A stretch of 62,872 nucleotides of DNA, from the NCBI GenBank assembly GCA_000739535.1, contig DF820470.1, positions 119,581 to 182,452 of the forward strand, read 5' to 3'. The notes below the pieces were generated by a model. That model saw only the letters and a program-made list of their open reading frames with translations, ran no database searches and was not told the DNA's origin. A program made the translations under genes and the position numbers. Origin of the DNA: Candidatus Vecturithrix granuli. Lineage in GTDB: Bacteria > Moduliflexota > Moduliflexia > Moduliflexales > Moduliflexaceae. Below are positions 35,682-44,276 of this stretch, piece by piece (within the stretch, counting starts at the first letter, position 1; every line of letters starts with the position of its first letter).

Positions 35682-36856
35682 GAATGAATGTTTCCTCCAT
35701 CTGCATACATTTGCTCAAGGATTTGGTCAGGTTCTTTGTTTTCCCCTTTTTCCGCTGCTTTAATTAAACCATATAATTCCCTGGCGGTTACATAATATAA
35801 TTTATAATGAATACCATCATTATAAGTTGTTTCAAGATAGGAAAGCATTTTGTTCATAGGCTCTCCTAAAAGCATATTGCAATTTTCTTCTTGTGCTCCG
35901 TGTGTATGGAGTTTGACAAAAATCCACTTTGGTTGACCAGATACATGGATGTGTTGTTGAATCCATAAGTCAACACGGGAGGAAACCGGAGGATTATCTC
36001 CCGATAGCTCACTGTTTTCTATCCGTGGGAAGATTCCCCATTTTCTGGTTCTCCAGTTAAGGGTTAAGATCCCCTGGATAATCATCAGATCCCCTGAAGG
36101 TGGTCTATTCACTTCTACATCAATTCCAGTATTATGTGATTTCGGTTGTTGAGGATCATCTGTAGCGTAATAAATGCTATTAATCTTTTGAGTTTGCGTG
36201 ACATCAGGTGCGGATGGATAGGTAAAATCCGCATAGCAACCCGTTTCTCTCAAGATAATAAGTTCATCATTCACTCCACACCATTTCCCATCAGGTCTAG
36301 AATTGTCTAAAGCCCAGTTCCCATGAATAAAACCATATTCGACATTTCCTGTATCACGATTTTTGTGCAATAACCCATGAGTGTCGTGAAGAATCGTCTT
36401 AAATCTGATTAAAGTTTCTCGTAAATTCTGACTTGTATCATTGTTATGGTGTAAGTGGATTTCGACGTCGCCAAATCCATTTTTATGGATTCTTGCTAAT
36501 TTATCTAAATGTTCTGTTCTGTATTCTTCTTCAGGATAAAAGAATGTGTGCTGATATGGCCTTCCCCTTGAATCTCTATGGTTTAAAGCCATAATAGGAT
36601 ATTGCTTCACCCAAATATCAACTCGTTGACATTCTTGTTCATAAGTTGCATGATTCCACCGTGGCTCAAAATGATCAACAACGCAGAAGAAAATATAGAT
36701 GGGAGTAGCTTCTATTTGTATTTTTCTCTTGAGCAGATGAAGAACATAAGCGCTAAACCAGATATGAATGTTCCTTGATCGTAACATATATAAAAATAAT
36801 GATATGATAAAGAAGCATACAAGAAGAAAGCTAACGCCTAAACCAGTCATTATCAT
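35678..36856 (-). CDS. Membrane-anchored deacetylase-like protein
   Basis: Protein of 392 aa. One N-terminal membrane helix (GVSFLLVCFFIISLFLYML) is followed by a soluble domain with FCVVDHFEPRWNH, VEIHLHHNND and a FVKLHTHG segment. These His/Asp clusters resemble the metal site of NodB-type carbohydrate esterases, though I cannot assign a family with certainty. The ATG at 36856 is chosen because GGGAG lies six to seven bases upstream; a GTG at 36898 has no such site. It is coupled by ATGA to the O-ligase-like gene, so it probably works on the same glycan. Confidence 0.6.
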   Translation of the reverse strand: MIMTGLGVSFLLVCFFIISLFLYMLRSRNIHIWFSAYVLHLLKRKIQIEATPIYIFFCVVDHFEPRWNHATYEQECQRVDIWVKQYPIMALNHRDSRGRPYQHTFFYPEEEYRTEHLDKLARIHKNGFGDVEIHLHHNNDTSQNLRETLIRFKTILHDTHGLLHKNRDTGNVEYGFIHGNWALDNSRPDGKWCGVNDELIILRETGCYADFTYPSAPDVTQTQKINSIYYATDDPQQPKSHNTGIDVEVNRPPSGDLMIIQGILTLNWRTRKWGIFPRIENSELSGDNPPVSSRVDLWIQQHIHVSGQPKWIFVKLHTHGAQEENCNMLLGEPMNKMLSYLETTYNDGIHYKLYYVTARELYGLIKAAEKGENKEPDQILEQMYADGGNIHS

Positions 36857-37108
36857 ACTATGCTCCCATGTAAAAATCTCTAAGTCGGTTAGAATCACAT
36901 TCTAATTTGCTAGAATAAGTTTCTCCCCTTATATTGTCTTTAAGTATCTTTGAAATAAATATCCAATTGTCAAGCAATTTTACTCTGCGGGAATAGAAAT
37001 GGCGATAGTATTTCAGTATAAAAAGAAAAAACGAGATTCTAAACAGTTTGAGCTTGACTATACGATGAATTTTCTCAAATATGCCTTAATTGCCTCGATA
37101 AGGCGGCT

Positions 37109-37921
37109 TCATAACTGCAAAATCGTCATTATCGTCCCGGACCAGATGGCGTTGCGCTGCTCTTCTGGAAGCTGGAGTTTGTCAAACAGGTTTTCATAGA
37201 AATCCTTAATGGTCCAGGCGCTGTCTTCGGGGTAATCGCTGCCGTAAATCAGCTTATAATACGGGGCAAGGGTTTTAATCGCATATTCAATCGCATTCTG
37301 ACGATCTGGCCGTCCCTGGTATTGTTTTTGTTCAAATTCATGAATCCAGGAGAGATCTAAAAACACGTTCGAGCGCTGCCGGCAAATATCCACCATGTCA
37401 TACAGATATTCTCCGCCTAAATGCGCGACAATGATGGGGAGATCATAGAAAATCGAGGCTAAGGCGTCAATTTCGCGCAAGTCTGTTTCAAGTATGGGGA
37501 GAAAACTGCCGTGAGTGACGCCATCAATCAACACTGGGATATTTAATTTGGCTGCTTCGTATAATAACCCATACACACGCGGGTCTTTCAGACTGAATTG
37601 CTGTAAGCGCGGATGAATTTTCAATCCGCGAAATTTTTCAATAATCACCAGGCGACGCAGTTGGATTTGAGGAGCGGTTTCGTTGACGAGATGGAAGAAG
37701 GTCGGATGGATTGAACAATAGCCAATCAAGCGATCAGGAAATTTGCGACAGAGATTTTGGACAGTACTATTTCGGTCGTACGGCGCAATCGGGGCCATGA
37801 CCGCCATATCCATGTCATTCTGATCTAAATACTGAATAATATCAGCCTCTTCCCGTTTCGGATACCGATGAAACAACGAGGTTTCATCCAAACAAGCATG
37901 TACGTGCGCATCAATTCTCAT
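37109..37921 (-). CDS. Amidohydrolase-family (TIM-barrel) protein
   Basis: Protein of 270 aa of the amidohydrolase 2 group (COG2159). Metal-ligand motifs are visible: RIDAHVHAC (H-x-H), FRGLKIHPRL, VAHLGGEY and YGSDYPED, with the final Asp. Such proteins hydrolyse or decarboxylate small cyclic or carboxylic compounds; the substrate here is unknown. It shares a 4-base ATGA overlap with the helicase gene upstream (37918-37921), so they are co-translated. No signal peptide is present. Confidence 0.8.
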   Translation of the reverse strand: MRIDAHVHACLDETSLFHRYPKREEADIIQYLDQNDMDMAVMAPIAPYDRNSTVQNLCRKFPDRLIGYCSIHPTFFHLVNETAPQIQLRRLVIIEKFRGLKIHPRLQQFSLKDPRVYGLLYEAAKLNIPVLIDGVTHGSFLPILETDLREIDALASIFYDLPIIVAHLGGEYLYDMVDICRQRSNVFLDLSWIHEFEQKQYQGRPDRQNAIEYAIKTLAPYYKLIYGSDYPEDSAWTIKDFYENLFDKLQLPEEQRNAIWSGTIMTILQL

Positions 37922-39924
37922 GCAAATTCTTCCTCCCCATCCTCTTCGATGTCTTCTTCAAATAATGACCATTGCTCTAAATTCTTGCGCGAGATCCCTT
38001 CAAGAAAACGGGAGGGGCGTCCAAAATAATTACCCCATTTATTATCATACACCGGATAGGTCAAATACAGATGCTGCATGGCACGGGTGGTCGCCACATA
38101 CAACAGCCGTAATTCTTCTTCCAGGGCTTCATCGTCATCAAGGGAATACATGCTGGGAAAACGTCCTTCTGCCAGCCAGATGACAAATACACTCTGCCAT
38201 TCAAGACCTTTGGCCGAGTGAATGGTTGAAAGCACCAGCAAATCTTCATCCTGATCTTCGACCTGCGCCATGTTGTCCACGCTGCGATTCGGCGGTTCTA
38301 AGGTCATTTCCGTCAGAAATTTCTCCAGACTCGTGAATTGTTCAGTGATAATATTTAATTGCTCCAAATCCGGTTCGCGTTTGGCAAAATCATCATAGTG
38401 ATTTTTGAGAATCGGCGCGTAATATTCCCGCAACATGCGAACTTGTTCTGCCGGAGGTAAGGGTAAAATTGTGAGCAAGGTACTGCCTAAACGCTGCACA
38501 TCCAGACGGTATTTGGTTTTTTTGGGATACTCGCTCAGCCAGGCAAAAGGATTCTGCTCGACCAGCAGCTGTTGAATGATCATCGCCGCAGTTTTTGGGC
38601 CGACGCCGTCAAGCAGGAGCAGCATGCGCCGCCAACTGATTTCATCTAACGGATTGACGAGGACACGCAGATGGGCTAAAATGTCTTTAATATGGGCGGC
38701 TTCAATAAATTTTACACCGCCGACTTTGACGAAGGGAATATTGCGCCGATTCAGTTCAAGTTCCAGATCAAAGGCATGAAAACTCGAGCGAAACAGCACC
38801 GCCATCTTCGCCAGAGGAATCCCTTCTTCCTGCCACAGTTCCAAAATCCGCTGCGCGACAAATTGCGATTGCTGACGTTCGTTGAGCGTCGGCACTAAAA
38901 TAGGCCGTGTTCCGCCGATTTGCCGCGTATAGAGTCGTTTTTGAAACGATTCCCGCGCTTGTTTGATGACATCATTCGTGACATTCAGGATCGGTTGGAC
39001 GCTGCGGAAATTTTCCTCAAGCTTAATAATTGTCGTGCCGGGAAATTGCTCAGGGAATTCGAGAATATTGCGATAATTTGCGCCGCGGAACGCATAGATG
39101 CTTTGCGCTTCATCGCCAACCGCCATGACATTATCATGCGTAGCCGCCAATAAACGCACAATCCGGGCCTGAATTTTGTTGGTATCCTGGTATTCATCAA
39201 CCATGATAAATTGGTACAGATCTGAAAGATGCTGGCGCACGTCCTGATGCTGTTCCAACAAACGCTGCAAATACACAAGGAGATCATCATAATCCAGCAA
39301 TTGGTGCTCAAATTTATACTGGCAGAAGAGGGCGTGGAGTTTGGTCAATTCCTCAATTTCCTGAAAATACGTGGAGTAGTATTTTGCGATCACCGTGTCA
39401 ATGGAAAACTCTTTATTCACGGCTTTCGTAAACATCGCATGAATCGTGCCTTTTTTGGGAAAACTGCGCCCTTGTTTTTTGAATCCTATCTGGTCGAGAA
39501 GAATTCCGATCACATCTTCGGCATCGCCCTGATCAAGAATCGTAAAGGTTGAATCCAGGCCGATTGCCCGGCCATAACGACGCAGGATCATATTGGAAAA
39601 GGAATGAAAGGTTCCGCCGGCAACATGTTCACAGCGCGTATCCAGCAGAGCTGCGGCGCGGCGCAGCATTTCCTGCGAAGCTTTGCGAGTGAAGGTGAGT
39701 AAGAGAATCGCTTCTGGCGCAATCCCGCTTTCAACCATACGTGCGACCCGGTAGGTTAAAGTTCTGGTTTTTCCGCTTCCGGCTCCGGCCACCACCAGAA
39801 TTGGCCCGTAAAAAGTTTTGACGACCTGCAATTGGGCTTCATTGAGTTCCGCGTCATAGTCTAACGAAAAATGGTCAGAACGTACTTGATCGGCGCGAGG
39901 TATTTTTAACGCATACTTTTTCAT
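37918..39924 (-). CDS. UvrD/PcrA/Rep-type ATP-dependent DNA helicase
   Basis: Superfamily 1A helicase of 668 aa. Motifs in order: Walker A VVAGAGSGKTRTL (about 45-57), TFTRKASQEM (motif Ia), MVDEYQDTN (Walker B), GDEAQSIYAFRGA (motif III), LEENFRS (motif IV), TIHSAKGLEW (motif V) and LLYVATTRA (motif VI). It should unwind DNA 3' to 5' during repair and replication restart. The length is a little shorter than PcrA (about 720 aa) and the acidic C-terminal tail lacks the usual RNA-polymerase-binding Tudor-like region. It is coupled to an amidohydrolase, an arrangement I do not recognise as a standard operon. Confidence 0.9.
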   Translation of the reverse strand: MKKYALKIPRADQVRSDHFSLDYDAELNEAQLQVVKTFYGPILVVAGAGSGKTRTLTYRVARMVESGIAPEAILLLTFTRKASQEMLRRAAALLDTRCEHVAGGTFHSFSNMILRRYGRAIGLDSTFTILDQGDAEDVIGILLDQIGFKKQGRSFPKKGTIHAMFTKAVNKEFSIDTVIAKYYSTYFQEIEELTKLHALFCQYKFEHQLLDYDDLLVYLQRLLEQHQDVRQHLSDLYQFIMVDEYQDTNKIQARIVRLLAATHDNVMAVGDEAQSIYAFRGANYRNILEFPEQFPGTTIIKLEENFRSVQPILNVTNDVIKQARESFQKRLYTRQIGGTRPILVPTLNERQQSQFVAQRILELWQEEGIPLAKMAVLFRSSFHAFDLELELNRRNIPFVKVGGVKFIEAAHIKDILAHLRVLVNPLDEISWRRMLLLLDGVGPKTAAMIIQQLLVEQNPFAWLSEYPKKTKYRLDVQRLGSTLLTILPLPPAEQVRMLREYYAPILKNHYDDFAKREPDLEQLNIITEQFTSLEKFLTEMTLEPPNRSVDNMAQVEDQDEDLLVLSTIHSAKGLEWQSVFVIWLAEGRFPSMYSLDDDEALEEELRLLYVATTRAMQHLYLTYPVYDNKWGNYFGRPSRFLEGISRKNLEQWSLFEEDIEEDGEEEFA

Positions 39925-40013
39925 GAATAGCTGCTATCGTTGGGGTTAGGGGATGAAAGCTGCGGATCAGGGATTACCAGAGACGTACTCTCTTCTCATC
40001 CCCAGGAGATTTA

Positions 40014-40085
40014 TGCCCCCAGGAGGACTCGAACCTCCGCACATGGTTCCGGAGACCAATGCTCTATCCCCTGAGCTATGGGGGC
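40014..40085 (-). tRNA. tRNA-Arg (anticodon CCG)
   Basis: Minus-strand cloverleaf of 72 nt without encoded CCA: acceptor GCCCCCA with TGGGGGC, D-arm GCTC-AGGGGATA-GAGC, anticodon loop CTCCGGA giving CCG at 34-36, T-arm GGAGG-TTCGAGT-CCTCC, discriminator A. It decodes CGG arginine codons. The first base pair of the anticodon stem is a U-U mismatch (TTGGT against ACCAT), which is unusual but the other four pairs are intact. Confidence 0.9.
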
Positions 40086-40209
40086 ATGTTCAAGACAAAA
40101 ATTTCTTCGCGTTTCGCTTATGGAGATGAGTACTTCGTAATCAGAACACTAATTTTAGATTCGCAAAACTGTCAAGAAAAACTATGTGTTTTTATTAGGG
40201 TGTTCGCAA

Positions 40210-40241
40210 AAAACCGGGTTTCGTGAAAAACCCGGTTTTGA
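40210..40241 (-). terminator. Intrinsic terminator after the beta-barrel gene
   Basis: AAAACCGGGTTT and AAACCCGGTTTT pair around a short loop in the spacer beyond the stop at 40271. On the minus strand a T-run follows (CCCGGTTTTTTG), and the plus strand also reads TTTT, so it may act both ways. Confidence 0.75.
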
Positions 40242-40270
40242 AATGACTCAAAAAATTTTTGAAAAAGTGT

Positions 40271-40846
40271 TCAAGGAGTCCCGATGACCGTAGGGGTCAA
40301 ATCGAAAATTATACCCATCGTGACCTGAAAACTACTGGCATTGTCATTATCAAAATCCACGAAATTTCTGGCGCCCTCAATCACAAGATTCAGGCGGCGA
40401 TCTTCAAAAAATCGTAATCCGCCCGACACTCTTACTCCAAAACGGGTTGCAGATTCATTCGACCCATCTTTATAATCCCGATCAAAGAAAAAGGTGCCTA
40501 TGCCTACTCCGACAAAAGGGGTCGTCCGGTAACGCGGCAAAAAATTATATTTCGCTGAGAATATAACCGGGATAATGCTGATATCTCCGCCTAATTTCGA
40601 ATTATCGCTCTTTTGCTTATAATAGTCAACAGTGGCTTCCAGTACAATTCCCATATTACTGTCTAATTCCAATATTCCTCCGAACATTACATCGGAATCA
40701 AATTCATCCTTAAACGGAGCCTGATCCGGAATCAACATTCCGCCTCGAATCCCAAACCCAACTTCTGCTGCTGCCGAGAAACTCCACCCACACATGATAC
40801 TCACAATGATTACAACAATACCTGATATTTTCCTATATCGCATCAT
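40271..40846 (-). CDS. Outer-membrane beta-barrel protein
   Basis: Protein of 191 aa. A signal peptide (basic start, then GIVVIIVSIMCGWSFSAAA) precedes alternating amphipathic strands that end in an aromatic-rich pattern (GIIFDLTP). The glycine-rich FGIRGGM opening, and YNFLPRYRTTPFVGVGIGTFFF resemble OmpW/OprF-like eight-stranded barrels. Its role may be transport or surface binding. The ATG at 40846 is favoured because GAGGGAG lies about eight bases upstream; the ATG at 40855 is also possible. The gene is monocistronic, with a terminator at 40210-40241. Confidence 0.7.
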   Translation of the reverse strand: MMRYRKISGIVVIIVSIMCGWSFSAAAEVGFGIRGGMLIPDQAPFKDEFDSDVMFGGILELDSNMGIVLEATVDYYKQKSDNSKLGGDISIIPVIFSAKYNFLPRYRTTPFVGVGIGTFFFDRDYKDGSNESATRFGVRVSGGLRFFEDRRLNLVIEGARNFVDFDNDNASSFQVTMGIIFDLTPTVIGTP

Positions 40847-41187
40847 TCCCTTCATCTCCCTCTTAATAGGTCTGAGGAAACAATCTCTATGTTCCCTCCT
40901 CCGATTGATAGTCACATAATACTCGCGTTACATACATTAAAGTGTAGTATAGCATATATTTTATTCATGTCAACAAAGAAATAGGGCATTTACGCAAAAT
41001 TTCGGAAAATCACGGGTGTCATCAAGCGAACAGGGGGACAAAATCTGCCGGAAACCTCAGACGATAACCTGTTCCGGAATAAATCTCATCTGTAAAAGGT
41101 GAAAAAATCAGCAGTCTGAAGACAGAACAACAAACAGCATGATTCCCGGATTCACCTTTCATTATGCTGATTTGTCTCTCATCGCAC
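40847..41187. other. Spacer between beta-barrel and nitroreductase genes
   Basis: 341 bases, no convincing gene. The beta-barrel promoter should lie near 40920-40980. Several short inverted segments (for example AAACAGCATGATT with AATCAGCATAATG-like partners at 41130-41180) could form the nitroreductase 3' hairpin. Confidence 0.35.
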
Positions 41188-41706
41188 TCAATATTGATTC
41201 AGATGAATCTTGCCATATTCCAGGCTTGAAGTTGGATGCGGTTCTTTCTGCTCATCAGGATAGCCAATGCTGATGATAGATTCCACTCTCAAATATTCAG
41301 GGAGATGTAACAGGCGTTGTACATATTGTTCAGCGCTCGTCGTGTCATTGTGCGTCCGATTCCGAATCTGAATCCAACAGGTTCCGAGGCCGATAGCATG
41401 AGCTGCGAGTTGCAGAATGATGGAAGCAATCGAACAGTCTTCAACCCAGACATCGGTTTGACGTTCATCTCCACAGACTACCACGCCAAGTGCGGCCTGC
41501 TGCAAAAACGCTGATCCGTGCGGTTTGGCGGAGGCCAATTGCGCTAAAAGATCAGGCTGGTCAACAAACACAAATTCCCAGGGATTGAGGCCGCGCGACG
41601 ATGGCGAGCGCAGCACGGCTTCTTTCAGAGTATCAATGACGTCTTGATCCGGGCGTTGCTGTGTATAACGGCGAATACTCCGGCGTGCTTGTAAAAGTGA
41701 TAACAT
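41188..41706 (-). CDS. Nitroreductase-family FMN oxidoreductase
   Basis: Protein of 172 aa. It begins with an R-R-S-I-R-R FMN-binding segment and has SPSSRGLNPWEFVFV and a glycine-rich LGTCWIQIR block near the C-terminus, all typical of the smaller nitroreductases that dimerise around FMN and use NAD(P)H. The physiological substrate is unknown. The 5' leader contains a palindromic repeat at 41732-41796, only 26 bases from the start codon, that could change expression. Confidence 0.85.
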   Translation of the reverse strand: MLSLLQARRSIRRYTQQRPDQDVIDTLKEAVLRSPSSRGLNPWEFVFVDQPDLLAQLASAKPHGSAFLQQAALGVVVCGDERQTDVWVEDCSIASIILQLAAHAIGLGTCWIQIRNRTHNDTTSAEQYVQRLLHLPEYLRVESIISIGYPDEQKEPHPTSSLEYGKIHLNQY

Positions 41707-41731
41707 GGCGTTTTCTCCTTTGAATTTGAAA

Positions 41732-41796
41732 ATGTAGCGCGAAACTCCAGTTTCGCGGCTGTCAACGATGCGCGAAACTGAAGTTTCGCGCTACAT
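41732..41796. repeat. Palindromic REP-like element, copy 1
   Basis: ATGTAGCGCGAAACT at 41732 is matched by AGTTTCGCGCTACAT at 41782-41796, with a second inner hairpin on CGCGAAACTCCAGTTTCGCG. A partial copy lies at the window end (62831-62872), identical over more than 30 bases. It precedes the nitroreductase start. Confidence 0.85.
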
Positions 41797-41925
41797 CTTA
41801 TTTTCATGGCGTCGGGTGAGCCGAAGCTCATGACAACTCCTTTGAAACTATAGAATGCATATCATGGCAGAAATGTCTTCTTATTTTATATACCATCCCT
41901 GTAATACCCCGGCTATGTAAAACAG

Positions 41926-42588
41926 TTAAAAACCGACATACAGAATATCTACGCCGCGATCATGACGATAGATGAGGCCCCAGGGCATGTAACCTTGTTC
42001 AATATTGCGATTAATGCCCTCAATATGCGCTCCGGTTTCGTAACTCTCAATTCGCCAATACTTCACTGTGGTATCCGGGATCAACAAGAGTAATGTCCAA
42101 TATTCTCCTTGGTATGCCGTAATTCCGACCGGAACATATCCCTGGTCAATAATGGGTTGAATGGCTCGTTGAACAGCTTTCAGATTCGTTCCAGAGGGAA
42201 TCAGTTGCCAGGCATCAGCAGAACTTTTCGCTTTGACATACAACACATAGAACAGATCGCCGGTATAGGTGATCCCTGTGGGAATATAGCCATTATTCAT
42301 GTTTTCAGTGATTCCGTTTTGAATTTCATCGCGACCATCGTACCACTCAATCAACCAGCCTTCCAGACCAAAGTCTCTCTCCTGAAGATACAGAATATAC
42401 AGTTCCACATTGTCATAGGTAATTCCTAAAGGTACATACCCATTCTTGATGTATTCATTTACTTCTTTTTTCAACAAATCCAGATCATTGCTATGCTGCT
42501 TGATTTCCCAGGATAGCATTTGAGCTGAAACATTGACTGACAAAATCAGAAGAAACAAACATGCACTCAGTTGCAACAATTTTTTCAT
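41926..42588 (-). CDS. Secreted protein of four tandem 50-residue repeats
   Basis: Protein of 220 aa with a signal peptide (MKKLLQLSACLFLLILSVNVSA, cut near SAQ). The rest is four repeats of about 50 residues, each with a Trp near the start, then a helix, then G-Y-x-P-x-G-I-T and a closing strand ending in YVLYV-like sequence. I do not recognise a named family with certainty. The ATG at 42588 is chosen because AGGAGG lies nine bases upstream; a longer form starts in the ribosome binding site. It probably acts in the periplasm or outside the cell. Confidence 0.7.
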   Translation of the reverse strand: MKKLLQLSACLFLLILSVNVSAQMLSWEIKQHSNDLDLLKKEVNEYIKNGYVPLGITYDNVELYILYLQERDFGLEGWLIEWYDGRDEIQNGITENMNNGYIPTGITYTGDLFYVLYVKAKSSADAWQLIPSGTNLKAVQRAIQPIIDQGYVPVGITAYQGEYWTLLLLIPDTTVKYWRIESYETGAHIEGINRNIEQGYMPWGLIYRHDRGVDILYVGF

Positions 42589-42697
42589 CGCAATATCCTC
42601 CTGTTGTGAAAACAGTTGATGCATTAGGGAACACGTTATCTGTAATATTCAGATTGATTTCTCTGGCGTCAAGGACAATCAGAAGAGTTTTTATACG

Positions 42698-44143
42698 TTA
42701 TACCTCCAATTTTTCTTTCAGGAGTGTATTGACAAGTTGGGGGTTTGCCTTGCCTTTGGTGGCTTTCATCACCTGTCCGACAAAAAACCCGAAAGTCTTG
42801 GTTTTCCCCTCACGATATTGTGCCACAGGACCGGGATTTTCAGCTAAAATCCGCGTAATGACGTCTTCAAGCTGCGCTTCATCCGAAATCTGAACCAGTC
42901 CCTTCGCGTTGATGATCTCAACCGGCATTTTCCCGGTAGCGTACATTTCTTCAAACACAGTTTTGGCAATTTTGCCGCTAATCGTGTTGTTTTCGACCAG
43001 TTTCAGCATCTCCGCAAGATGAGCCGGCGACACAGGACACGTGCGAATATCGGCGTTTTGCTGTTTTAACTCACGCAGAATATCTCCCATCACCCAATTA
43101 CTGACGACTTTGGGTCTGGGGAATAAACGGACGCACTCTTCATAATAGGTCGCAAGATGTTTGGAACTGGTCAATACCTCAGCATCATATTCCGGCAGTT
43201 GATATTCCTCAATAAACCGTTGTTGCCTGGCGGCTGCTAATTCCGGCAGTTCTGCCTTGATGCGTTGAATCCACTCATCGCTGATGGTCAGCGGAATCAA
43301 ATCCGGTTCAGGAAAATAACGGTAATCATGGGCTTCTTCTTTGCTGCGCATTGAGAATGTCATGCCCCGGTCGGCATCCCACAGACGCGTTTCCTGCACA
43401 ACGGGCTGGCCGGATTCCAGCAGCATGGTCTGGCGTTCCACCTCATATTCCAATGCCCGCTGGACATTGCGGAAGGAATTCATATTTTTCACCTCAGTTC
43501 GTGTGCCAAACACCGCACTGCCTACCGGGCGCAGGGAGATATTTGCATCACAGCGCAAACTCCCCTCTTCCATGTTACAATCCGAGACTTCGAGATAGTC
43601 AAGAATATTTCTCAACGTGATTAAATATTCTTTGGCTTCTTCAGGTGAGCGTATATCTGGCTCGCTGACAATTTCGAGCAGAGGCACACCGCAGCGGTTA
43701 AAATCCACGTAACTGTATTTGCCTGAAGTATCGCCGGCATATTCGTGCAGCAGTTTCCCGGCGTCTTCTTCGATATGAATACGGGTAATGCCGATCGGTT
43801 TGGCGGTCTCGCCCACCTTGATTTCCAGACGACCATGTTCAGCTAACGGCAGTTCGTATTGTGAAATCTGGTAGGCTTTGGGTAAATCCGGATAAAAATA
43901 ATTTTTGCGAGCAAATACACTGTGATTCGAGACCTGGCAGTTTGTTGCCAGAGCTGTCCGGATCGCAAATTCGACTACTTGTCGATTGAGCACCGGCAGG
44001 ACGCCGGGCATTCCCTGACAGACGGGGCAGGTGTTCGTGTTTGGCGTGGCCCCGAATTGCGTGCTGCACGCACAAAAAATTTTTGATTTTGTCATCAATT
44101 GCGTATGGACTTCGAGTCCGATCACGATTTCAAACGTTGACAT
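42698..44143 (-). CDS. gatB: Aspartyl/glutamyl-tRNA amidotransferase subunit B
   Basis: Protein of 481 aa. It starts [13 protein letters not shown] and has the zinc site FCACSTQFG...CPVCQG and a [17 protein letters not shown] block. The C-terminal YqeY-like tail ends in [13 protein letters not shown]. GatB binds misacylated Glu-tRNA(Gln) or Asp-tRNA(Asn) and, with GatA ammonia, amidates it. GAGGTG precedes the ATG. The spacer to gatA holds two hairpins (44172-44251). Confidence 0.95.
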   Translation of the reverse strand: MSTFEIVIGLEVHTQLMTKSKIFCACSTQFGATPNTNTCPVCQGMPGVLPVLNRQVVEFAIRTALATNCQVSNHSVFARKNYFYPDLPKAYQISQYELPLAEHGRLEIKVGETAKPIGITRIHIEEDAGKLLHEYAGDTSGKYSYVDFNRCGVPLLEIVSEPDIRSPEEAKEYLITLRNILDYLEVSDCNMEEGSLRCDANISLRPVGSAVFGTRTEVKNMNSFRNVQRALEYEVERQTMLLESGQPVVQETRLWDADRGMTFSMRSKEEAHDYRYFPEPDLIPLTISDEWIQRIKAELPELAAARQQRFIEEYQLPEYDAEVLTSSKHLATYYEECVRLFPRPKVVSNWVMGDILRELKQQNADIRTCPVSPAHLAEMLKLVENNTISGKIAKTVFEEMYATGKMPVEIINAKGLVQISDEAQLEDVITRILAENPGPVAQYREGKTKTFGFFVGQVMKATKGKANPQLVNTLLKEKLEV

Positions 44144-44171
44144 AATTTTTTCACCTCAACGTGGAAGAAAC

Positions 44172-44251
44172 TGAGTTTTTCGAAAAAACTCAATTTCTAT
44201 CGCTTTCAAGTGACTAAAATGTGAGGAAGGCTCTTCACCTTTAGTCACTTG
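44172..44251 (-). repeat. Two hairpins in the gatA-gatB spacer
   Basis: TGAGTTTTTTCGAAAAACTCA (44172-44192) and CAAGTGACTAAA (44207-44218) with TTTAGTCACTTG (44240-44251) form stems between gatA and gatB. Neither ends in a clear U-run. They may be processing sites, mRNA stabilisers or a repeat element. Confidence 0.5.
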
Positions 44252-44276
44252 AGTTCACTTTTGTCATTTTTCCTCA

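Noticed and set aside
38576-39552. Plus-strand frames over the helicase gene
   Set aside because: Antisense shadows with no start signals or family resemblance.
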